DNA of 6,345 nucleotides from Holosporales bacterium. Lineage in GTDB: Bacteria; Pseudomonadota; Alphaproteobacteria; Paracaedibacterales; UBA11393. The position numbers and the translations under genes were made by a program. The notes beneath the pieces are model-generated. The model was not told the origin of the DNA. It worked only from the letters and a program-made list of their open reading frames with translations, and made no database searches. The stretch is from assembly GCA_003542655.1 (NCBI GenBank), contig DPKF01000142.1, forward strand, positions 1 through 6,345. Reading direction: 5' to 3'. Numbering within the stretch: the stretch's first letter is position 1; the number at the start of each line of letters is the position of its first letter. Positions 1 through 4,669 of the stretch are shown here, piece by piece.

Positions 1-11
1 GTCTAGACGAA

Positions 12-33
12 GGGGCGCACTTTAATGTGCCCC
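12..33. repeat. GC-rich imperfect hairpin at the end of the tnpA-like ORF
   Basis: GGG(C)GCAC and GTGCCCC can pair around TTTAAT with one bulged base, spanning the tnpA-like stop codon (22-24). It is GC-rich in an AT-rich setting. There is no T-run after it on the minus strand, so a terminator role is not supported. Confidence 0.4.
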
Positions 34-210
34 TGAATCGCTTGAACTTGAACACTTTTTTAAACGGACTTGTGAATCTAAACGGACCCAATTGTTAAAT
101 GACTTAAAGCTAATATTTTGCGTTTTGCAAAACGCTGTTTGAGAGAGTCCACTCGTCTTAAATGTATCAACATACCCTGCACGTTCAGCTTGTGTATACC
201 GGATTGCCAT
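22..210 (-). CDS. tnpA: IS66-type TnpA-like accessory protein, short or truncated
   Basis: The product is 62 residues. Residues 6-43 show the helix-turn-helix pattern of IS66 TnpA/transposase-8-like proteins: a short helix, then GLSQTAFCKTQNIS and FNNWVRL, matching the family pattern 'SGLSQaaFc...g.s...F..W'. The ATG at 210 has an AGG eight bases upstream, which supports this start. Family members are usually around 100 residues or more, so the C-terminal part is missing, and the last 15 residues (Ser-rich, ending SDSGAH) do not look like the family. This may reflect a frameshift or decay. A six-codon repetition (VRLDSQ then VRLKK; TAAACGGAC at 61-69 and 79-87 on the plus strand) lies where the similarity is lost. 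In IS66 elements TnpA supports transposition; here it is probably non-functional. Confidence 0.6.
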   Translation of the reverse strand: MAIRYTQAERAGYVDTFKTSGLSQTAFCKTQNISFKSFNNWVRLDSQVRLKKCSSSSDSGAH

Positions 211-254
211 ATTTTTTACCTATTTCATAAGAGCTAAAAAAAATATGACAGACC

Positions 255-284
255 TTGAAACTTAAAAAAAGATGCGTTTATTTG
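255..284 (+). promoter_or_regulatory. Possible outward-facing promoter in the IS end
   Basis: TTGAAA (255-260, five of six matches to a -35 box) is followed after 18 bp by TATTTG (279-284, three of six to a -10 box). Transcription would begin just inside or at the IS end and run into the desaturase gene with a leader of only 10-20 nt. The -10 is poor, so this is a weak candidate. No better promoter is visible before 307. Confidence 0.2.
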
Positions 285-293
285 GACGCTTAC
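284..293 (-). repeat. Terminal inverted-repeat tip of the IS66-type element
   Basis: Read on the minus strand this is GTAAGCGTCC. The family is known for ends beginning GTAA. The full repeat is probably 20-30 bp and would extend leftwards from 283; its outer limit cannot be set without the opposite end. The next gene begins at 307, 13 bp outside. Confidence 0.5.
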
Positions 294-306
294 ATTTAAA
301 CACGCG

Positions 307-1005
307 ATGAATAAGTATCATCATAATATTGTATACAATAAATTCTTTATGCTTATCTCGACCGGTATTGTCGGCATGCAAATTATATCGCTCTTAAATT
401 TATGGGAAGGCTTTAAGGTGAACAATGGCGGTGATTTCATTTTTATGCTGTTAAGCATTATTTTTGCTTATGTGTTGACAGATTTTATTAATGGTGGTGT
501 TCATATGTATATGGATAACAATACAAATTATACGTCTTTTTTTGGGCCATTTATTGCCGCCTTTCATATGCATCATCGATGTATAAAATATAAAACACGA
601 CACCCTCTTATGGTTTATTTCATAGAATCTGGATCCAAGTTTTGGCTATTTGCTTATCTTGGAATATTGATCTTCTTGCAATACACAATATCGCTATCTT
701 TATTTTTGCATTTATTTTTAGTTGCATTTGGTATTTTTTCTTCCTTTGCTGAAGTGTCACATTATTGGTGCCATAATGCAGATAAACGGCATGTCATTAT
801 AAGCGCGCTACAAAAAATAAGAATATTGCTCCCGAAAAAACATCATCAAATTCATCATATGCAAGATAATATGAATTATGCATTTTTAAATGGTGTTACA
901 GACCCTATTTTAAATATAATTGCCAGAAAACTATATAAAGGTTATAAAAAAAATTCTGATCTTCATGCTTTAAAGTATAAGGGCCCACAAACAGGGAACA
1001 GATAA
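307..1005 (+). CDS. CarF/TMEM189-type membrane lipid desaturase
   Basis: This 232-residue protein has two hydrophobic segments near the N-terminus (about 13-33 and 43-60), another pair around 112-150, and the histidine clusters of the lipid desaturase (Kua/TMEM189/CarF/FAD4) family: GGVHMYMD (63-70), FHMHH (86-90), HYWCH (152-156) and LPKKHHQIHH (175-184), followed by MNYAFLNGVTDPILN (189-203). In the family these histidines bind a di-iron centre. CarF and TMEM189 introduce the vinyl-ether double bond of plasmalogens, while plant FAD4 desaturates phosphatidylglycerol acyl chains. The family is clear; the substrate here is not. It is somewhat shorter than CarF or human TMEM189 (about 270-280 residues), mainly before the first motif. 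The ATG at 307 lacks a Shine-Dalgarno sequence, and the frame stays open back to 259, into the IS66-type end. The native promoter, or a few N-terminal codons, may therefore have been lost. Confidence 0.85.
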   Translation: MNKYHHNIVYNKFFMLISTGIVGMQIISLLNLWEGFKVNNGGDFIFMLLSIIFAYVLTDFINGGVHMYMDNNTNYTSFFGPFIAAFHMHHRCIKYKTRHPLMVYFIESGSKFWLFAYLGILIFLQYTISLSLFLHLFLVAFGIFSSFAEVSHYWCHNADKRHVIISALQKIRILLPKKHHQIHHMQDNMNYAFLNGVTDPILNIIARKLYKGYKKNSDLHALKYKGPQTGNR

Positions 1006-1027
1006 TCTGTTTTAAAGAAATTTCTTT
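997..1027 (+). repeat. Two adjacent small inverted repeats after the desaturase gene
   Basis: AACAGA-TAA-TCTGTT (997-1011) is a perfect 6-bp stem with the desaturase stop codon as its loop. It is followed by the perfect 14-bp palindrome AAAGAAATTTCTTT (1014-1027). Neither is GC-rich. They could act as a weak termination or RNA-processing site, but no canonical terminator is present. Confidence 0.3.
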
Positions 1028-1093
1028 GATGGTATTGTCATACGTAAATATAGTATATTCATCAGTACTAAGTTTTTGATGTGCCACATTACT

Positions 1094-1098
1094 GAAGG
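1094..1098 (+). promoter_or_regulatory. Ribosome binding site of the yhhQ-like gene
   Basis: GAAGG is nine bases upstream of the ATG at 1108 and decides this start. Confidence 0.6.
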
Positions 1099-1107
1099 TT
1101 ATTTTGC

Positions 1108-1848
1108 ATGCAGATTAATATTGATGATTTTATAGTCACAATCATCAACGCATTACAGGGATTACCGCCTGAAATTGTTACCCTTATTTCTATTATGATA
1201 AGCGGTATATGTATTTTGTTATCTCAACGCCTGTTCGGTCTTGTTGGTTTATATCTGTACAACGCTTTAGCTATCGTTCTTGCCAATATTCAAGTTTTAC
1301 GTTTATGTAAATATAATATATTAGAAGATCCTGTAGCCCTTGGTACAGTTTTATTTGCAACACTTTATTTAACAACAGATATTATTACAGAGTTTTACGG
1401 GGCAAAGGCCGCACGGCGCAATGTTTATCTGTGTTTTTTTGCGACACTACTCACAGCTGTTCTAATGATTGTTGACTTAGGGCACGTACCCGCACCATGT
1501 TCACATACTGCCTATCATGCGATGCAAACATTATTTGTGCCATCGGCGCGTATTTTTATTGCCAGTTTATGCGCTTTTGGCATCAGCCAATTTTATGATA
1601 TTGGAATTTTTAGCTTTTTAAAAAAATTGACACAGGCCCGTTTTTTATGGGCACGCACACTATGTGCAAGTCTGTCATCCTCTTTTGTGGATAATATGAT
1701 TTTTAGTGTGCTGGCATGGAGCATTTTTGCGCAAACGCCACTGAATATGCATACAATTTTCATGACCTATGTTTTGGGCGCTTACATAGCAAGAGCACTG
1801 GTTGGCGTTTTGCTTATCCCCGTTATTTATATGTGCAAACGTCCATAA
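1108..1848 (+). CDS. yhhQ: Queuosine-precursor transporter, VUT/YhhQ family
   Basis: The 246-residue, strongly hydrophobic protein has about six to seven membrane segments (roughly 22-40, 43-62, 76-90, 105-122, 147-165, 186-206, 215-240). Family marks are the LYLTTDIITEFYGAKAARRNV block (86-106; the TD and E.YG residues are typical), the RIFIASLCAFGISQFYDI block (148-165) and LWARTLCASLSSSFVDNMIF (180-199), with the conserved R..(S/L)S...D pattern. YhhQ-type proteins import queuosine precursors such as preQ0/preQ1 or queuine for modification of the tRNA wobble base. Which precursor is taken up here cannot be told. The start is supported by GAAGG at 1094-1098, nine bases before the ATG. The gene lies 102 bp after the desaturase gene. 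No preQ1 riboswitch pattern was seen in that gap. Confidence 0.85.
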   Translation: MQINIDDFIVTIINALQGLPPEIVTLISIMISGICILLSQRLFGLVGLYLYNALAIVLANIQVLRLCKYNILEDPVALGTVLFATLYLTTDIITEFYGAKAARRNVYLCFFATLLTAVLMIVDLGHVPAPCSHTAYHAMQTLFVPSARIFIASLCAFGISQFYDIGIFSFLKKLTQARFLWARTLCASLSSSFVDNMIFSVLAWSIFAQTPLNMHTIFMTYVLGAYIARALVGVLLIPVIYMCKRP

Positions 1849-1963
1849 ATATTTTTTATATATCAGATGAGCTATCGTGAATCTAAAAAACTCACTAAAT
1901 CATAAAATACTCAGTAGATTAAGCTATACTGTGCATTCATAATTTAGCGAGTTAGGTTTTATA

Positions 1964-2011
1964 ATTAGATAGTTATGTCCATAAAATATACATTTGCAGA
2001 TTAGATAGTTA
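1964..2011. repeat. 12-bp direct repeat next to the end of the secreted-protein gene
   Basis: ATTAGATAGTTA occurs at 1964-1975 and again at 2000-2011, a 36-bp period. The second copy ends one base before the stop codon of the minus-strand gene. The rest of the 1849-2012 gap between the convergent genes is AT-rich, and no clear rho-independent terminator was found for either gene. Confidence 0.6.
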
Positions 2012-2012
2012 A

Positions 2013-2639
2013 TTATACTTTATTGATCATCGCCATAACAGCAGCTTTGGAAGTTTGTTTAAATGTAAAGTTAACACCAGCTGTCGGTGTATATGTTGGC
2101 AAATTTGGGCCGTAATAGATAATGTTTGCAACTCTACCATCATAAACTAATTTATCAGCCGCACTGAAGGCACCCCAAGTTAAAGCAGTTGCAGTAAGTG
2201 TTGTTGGTGCAGCTGTATCATCTGCAGCCATAAATATTTTAAGAACATCACCAGGACATATTTGTGCAATTGTCATTGCAACGGCAACAGTTTGGTCAGG
2301 TCCAACATAGGCAAAATTGTGAATAATAGGTTTTGTACAAAGCGCATGTGATCCTAAAGCAAGCCCTGCTGTATACTCAACACCTTCTTCTCTAAGATGA
2401 AGAACGTGAAGTTCTGTAGTTGTTGCTGTAGCGGCAACAACAGCTGGTGCTACCTTAGTAATTCCACCAACAACTGTAACTGTAGAAGTAGCAGTAGATG
2501 ACGTAAATCCTTCTTTTAAGGTGGTCGCTTCAGTGTTCAATGTTGCACCATAACCTTCATTCAAACCGCCAATAAAAATGACAGCGGCAGATGCCATAGA
2601 TAGCAACAATTTACCTGTTTTAAATTTCGTGTTAGTCAT
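2013..2639 (-). CDS. Orphan secreted protein rich in Thr, Ala and Val
   Basis: This 208-residue protein has a typical Sec signal peptide: a basic N-terminus (MTNTKFKTGK), a hydrophobic core (11-25) and a probable cleavage near GYG|ATLN (31/32). The mature part is rich in Thr, Ala and Val, especially 37-75 and 135-165, and is predicted to be largely beta-strand and loop. It carries two cysteines (C101, C128) that could form a disulphide, and no membrane anchor or lipobox. I do not recognise the family. It is probably periplasmic, outer-surface or exported. The ATG at 2639 is chosen over an in-frame TTG four codons upstream because GAGGT sits five bases before it, inside the four extra codons. 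It faces away from the glycan operon across about 570 bp and follows a structured leader with a small ORF. Its base composition looks less AT-rich than the flanking intergenic DNA. Confidence 0.75.
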   Translation of the reverse strand: MTNTKFKTGKLLLSMASAAVIFIGGLNEGYGATLNTEATTLKEGFTSSTATSTVTVVGGITKVAPAVVAATATTTELHVLHLREEGVEYTAGLALGSHALCTKPIIHNFAYVGPDQTVAVAMTIAQICPGDVLKIFMAADDTAAPTTLTATALTWGAFSAADKLVYDGRVANIIYYGPNLPTYTPTAGVNFTFKQTSKAAVMAMINKV

Positions 2640-2644
2640 ATTGT

Positions 2645-2649
2645 ACCTC
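2645..2649 (-). promoter_or_regulatory. Ribosome binding site of the secreted-protein gene
   Basis: On the minus strand GAGGT is followed after five bases (ACAAT) by the ATG at 2639. This overrules the TTG at 2651, which would place the binding site inside the coding region. Confidence 0.65.
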
Positions 2650-2674
2650 AATATATATAATTAACGTCCGACCC

Positions 2675-2743
2675 TCATGGTCTGAGCGCAGCATTACCCG
2701 CACACCATAATTTATGATGACGAATAAATTCGTTTTCAATCAT
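2675..2743 (-). CDS. Small leader ORF upstream of the secreted-protein gene (22 codons)
   Basis: The ATG at 2743 is preceded by AAAAGG with a five-base spacer (2749-2754), a near-ideal ribosome binding site. The peptide starts MIENEFIRHH and ends KLWCAGNAALRP followed by TGA at 2675. Its stop lies 35 bases before the ATG of the secreted-protein gene on the same strand, as in a leader-peptide arrangement. A longer form of 35 codons begins at an in-frame ATG at 2782 (MWYLRYDGK...), with GAGGG about 11 bases upstream. The Trp at position 13 and the Arg-Pro-stop(TGA) ending recall the TnaC arrest peptide, but the spacing and other residues differ and the downstream gene is unrelated. The existence of the ORF is directly visible; translation and a regulatory role are inferred. 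Confidence 0.45.
   Translation of the reverse strand: MIENEFIRHHKLWCAGNAALRP
2720..2733. repeat. Perfect inverted repeat inside the small leader ORF
   Basis: ACGAAT-AA-ATTCGT has six paired bases and a two-base centre. Flanking ATGAT (2714-2718) and ATCAT (2739-2743) can extend it with internal mismatches, which would place the start codon of the small ORF at the base of the stem. Confidence 0.45.
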
Positions 2744-2748
2744 GACTG

Positions 2749-2754
2749 CCTTTT
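2749..2754 (-). promoter_or_regulatory. Ribosome binding site of the small leader ORF
   Basis: On the minus strand AAAAGG is followed by CAGTC and then the ATG at 2743. It is the best-placed site in this intergenic region. Confidence 0.45.
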
Positions 2755-2764
2755 GTTTTCCATC

Positions 2765-2792
2765 GTATCGAAGATACCACATTAAAAATGTG
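2765..2792. repeat. Two abutting perfect stem-loops in the leader
   Basis: GTATC-GAA-GATAC (2765-2777) directly abuts CACATT-AAA-AATGTG (2778-2792). Both are perfect stems with three-base loops and would form on either strand. On the minus strand they lie just upstream of the 22-codon ORF start, and the longer ATG (2782) falls inside one of them. Confidence 0.5.
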
Positions 2793-2834
2793 TCCCTCTA
2801 CAGCGAAAAATTAAAGACATAATTGATGATTTGA

Positions 2835-2873
2835 ATGTGTAAGGCATGGCGGTGGAGCGATCACCTTACACAT
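2835..2873. repeat. Ten-base-pair stem-loop in the divergent intergenic region
   Basis: ATGTGTAAGG (2835-2844) pairs perfectly with CCTTACACAT (2864-2873) around a 19-base loop that is notably GC-rich. An alternative pairing GGTG/CACC (2851-2854 with 2862-2865) would compete with the main stem. No T-run follows on either strand, so it is not a standard terminator. It may be a structured RNA element of the minus-strand leader or a protein-binding site. Confidence 0.5.
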
Positions 2874-2931
2874 ACAACCCATTTATAAAATATGTGTTAA
2901 AACTTTCTGCAGAACTTTGTTCTTTATTCAG

Positions 2932-2961
2932 AATATAGTTAAAGTATTAACAAACTCTTAA
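2932..2961 (-). promoter_or_regulatory. Candidate promoter for the secreted-protein transcript
   Basis: On the minus strand TTAAGA (2961-2956) and TATATT (2937-2932) are separated by 18 bp, matching four and five of six consensus bases. Transcription from here would start near 2925 and give a leader of about 285 nt containing all the stem-loops and the small ORF. In such AT-rich DNA chance matches are common. Confidence 0.25.
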
Positions 2962-3211
2962 CAGATTGAAATAATTTATTTTTTTTAGAAAAAAGATAGA
3001 ATTTTTGCATCGTAATCTCAGCAATTTCCCAGCGTTTTATATTCAATATTATAATTACCAGATTTTAATCTGTCCTGCGACCACCAGTTAAACAAGCTTT
3101 CCAACTGATTTCTAATTCAGACTACAAAGTTATAACCACATGTGTTATTGTGGTTCAAGCTATTGATTGACCCCTTTCAAGTGTAGCCTTTTTTATCAAT
3201 AACGAACTGGA

Positions 3212-4669
3212 ATGTTTTTTATCATGACAATAAGTAACAGAAAAAAGCAATATATTGAAACTGTTGAAAAAAATATTACAAAAATAACACAATACACGAT
3301 CTTTAATAGAACCTTCCGTCACAATGATAGAAAATTTCACAAATTTTTAGTTGAGCCCGATTTAAATGTGTTGGTAGTGGGTATTGGTAATGGTGATTTA
3401 TTAGCTAGCTTAAATCCAGCTGTGGGTGTTGGTATTGACATTAGTCAAAAAATGGTAGAATTTGCGGCTAAAAAATATCAGTCCCTTAATTTTATACATC
3501 ATGATATTGATAATAAAATCGATATTTTAAAGCATCCTATCGTTGGAAAGCAAAAATTTGATGTGGTTATTTTATCCGATCAAATTGGACTATGTGATGA
3601 TATACAAAAAACGTTTGAAAACATTCAAGCCCTTTGTCATTCTAATACGCGTTTAATTATTTCTTATTATACAAAGCATTGGGAATGGTTATTAAAATTA
3701 GCAGAGGCCGTTGGTCTAAAAGTAAAACAACCAGAGCAAAATTTACTCTCTACAACTGATATAGAAAAAATAGCAGAACTTTCTGGGTTTGAAGTTATTC
3801 GTAAAGAATATAGGCAATTCATACCCTTTCCATTGTTAGGGCTAGATATTGTGTTTAACAAATTTTTTGGAACTTTACCCGGGTTTCGGCGTCTTTGTCT
3901 TAGAACATATGTTGTAGCGCGGCCGCATCAAACCCATGAAAAAAAACCATACTCTGCAACGGTGGTTATCCCATGCCGTAACGAAAAGGGAAATATTGAA
4001 TCAGCAATTAAACGGCTTCCTCAATTTTGTGACAATATCGAAATCATCTATGTTGAAGGACATAGCAAAGATGGCACATGGGAAGAGGTATTACGGGTTA
4101 AAGAAGCTTACCCAGATTTAAATATAAAAGCATTCCAACAAACTGGAAAAGGTAAAGCTGACGCTGTACATTTAGCTTTTTCAAAAGCAACTGGCGATGT
4201 TTTTATGATCCTGGATGCAGACTTAACAGTTCCGCCTGAACAGTTGCCAAAATTTTATCAGGTTATTTCGTCAGGGCAAGGAGATTTTGTAAATGGTACG
4301 CGCCTAATATATCCTATGGAAGATCAAGCAATGCGCTTTTTAAATTTCTTGGCGAATAAAACATTTTCTTGGTTGTTTTCATATCTTTTGTCACAACGTT
4401 TTACTGACACGCTTTGTGGCACAAAAGTGTTTCTTGGTAGTGATTATAAGCGCATTATGAAGCAACGTGAATTTTTTGGTGATTTTGACCCTTTTGGAGA
4501 TTTCGAACTCATTTTCGGTGCATCAAAACTAAATATGAAAGTTGTTGAAGTGCCTATTCGTTATCAGGCGCGTTCGTACGGGGAAACACAAATTTCGCGT
4601 TTTAGACATGGTGTCATTTTATTAAGGATGGTTGTGCATGCATATAAAAAACTTAAATTCTCAGTCTAA
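3212..4669 (+). CDS. Bifunctional SAM-dependent methyltransferase / GT2 glycosyltransferase
   Basis: The 485-residue protein joins two domains. Residues 30-235 form a class I methyltransferase: motif I VVGIGNGD (55-62), the acidic loop GVGIDIS with D76, HHDID (96-100), and FDVVILSDQIG (116-126). Residues 248-480 form a GT2 glycosyltransferase of the dolichol-phosphate-mannose-synthase type: VVIPCRNEKGNI (251-262), EGHSKDGTW (282-290), the DAD metal-binding motif (335-337), NGTRL (361-365), DTLCGTK (399-405), and RSYGETQISRFRHG (454-467). It has no membrane segments. Such GT2 enzymes usually move a sugar from a nucleotide donor onto polyprenyl phosphate. The methyltransferase substrate is unknown. 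The same fusion is known in bacterial surface-glycan loci. The start is uncertain: the ATG at 3212 has GGA immediately before it, and an ATG at 3224 (MTISNRKK) also fits. It is the first gene of a tight operon. Confidence 0.85.
   Translation: MFFIMTISNRKKQYIETVEKNITKITQYTIFNRTFRHNDRKFHKFLVEPDLNVLVVGIGNGDLLASLNPAVGVGIDISQKMVEFAAKKYQSLNFIHHDIDNKIDILKHPIVGKQKFDVVILSDQIGLCDDIQKTFENIQALCHSNTRLIISYYTKHWEWLLKLAEAVGLKVKQPEQNLLSTTDIEKIAELSGFEVIRKEYRQFIPFPLLGLDIVFNKFFGTLPGFRRLCLRTYVVARPHQTHEKKPYSATVVIPCRNEKGNIESAIKRLPQFCDNIEIIYVEGHSKDGTWEEVLRVKEAYPDLNIKAFQQTGKGKADAVHLAFSKATGDVFMILDADLTVPPEQLPKFYQVISSGQGDFVNGTRLIYPMEDQAMRFLNFLANKTFSWLFSYLLSQRFTDTLCGTKVFLGSDYKRIMKQREFFGDFDPFGDFELIFGASKLNMKVVEVPIRYQARSYGETQISRFRHGVILLRMVVHAYKKLKFSV
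4624..4628 (+). promoter_or_regulatory. Ribosome binding site of the GT-C-like gene, inside the preceding gene
   Basis: AAGGA is nine bases before the ATG at 4638. It favours this start over the TTG at 4632 and the ATG at 4671, which has no such site. Confidence 0.55.

Larger units (their letters stand above)
1..293 (-). mobile_element. End of an IS66-family insertion sequence (partial, runs off the left edge)
   Basis: On the minus strand the sequence starting at 293 reads GTAAGCGTCC, matching the GTAA(GCG) ends typical of IS66-family inverted repeats. About 80 bp further in begins a TnpA-like helix-turn-helix ORF, the expected order for the tnpA side of such an element. The other end, tnpB and the tnpC transposase are not in the window, so completeness cannot be judged. 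IS66 elements usually make 8-bp target duplications; the candidate flank here is 294-301 (ATTTAAAC), but its partner lies outside. The boundary at 293 rests on the terminal motif alone. Confidence 0.6.
2744..3211. other. Divergent intergenic region with many small inverted repeats
   Basis: No convincing protein gene of normal size is seen. Besides the stem-loops listed separately, it holds CAGATT-TT-AATCTG (3059-3072), AACCACA/TGTGGTT with an eight-base loop (3134-3140 with 3149-3155) and TATTGAT/ATCAATA (3161-3167 with 3195-3201) just before the methyltransferase/glycosyltransferase gene. The stretch 2976-2996 is T/A-tract-rich. It must contain the promoters of both divergent transcripts. 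No tRNA or known riboswitch was recognised. Confidence 0.5.

Noticed and set aside
905..1087. Minus-strand ORF of 60 codons overlapping the end of the desaturase gene
   Set aside because: No family resemblance, and about half of it lies antisense to a well-supported gene.
1006..1107. preQ1 riboswitch before the queuosine-precursor transporter gene
   Set aside because: The region has no C-rich loop/A-rich tail pattern of the known preQ1 aptamers; only simple palindromes near 1014-1027 are present.
1849..2012. Bidirectional rho-independent terminator between the convergent genes
   Set aside because: Only four-base stems without a GC-rich core were found next to T-runs.
3140..3166. Eight-codon ORF MCYCGSSY before the glycan operon
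   Set aside because: No Shine-Dalgarno sequence and too short to distinguish from chance.
3130..3175. tRNA-like arm (GGTTCAAGC)
   Set aside because: There is no acceptor stem or anticodon arm at the right distances; the bases form a simple local hairpin.
3155..3340. Minus-strand ORF of 61 codons across the start of the methyltransferase gene
   Set aside because: Overlaps the coding start and has no recognisable features.
3667..4121. ORFs of about 60 codons in other frames (3667-3861 minus, 3936-4121 plus)
   Set aside because: They are shadows of the methyltransferase/glycosyltransferase gene, whose domain motifs run continuously through this stretch.
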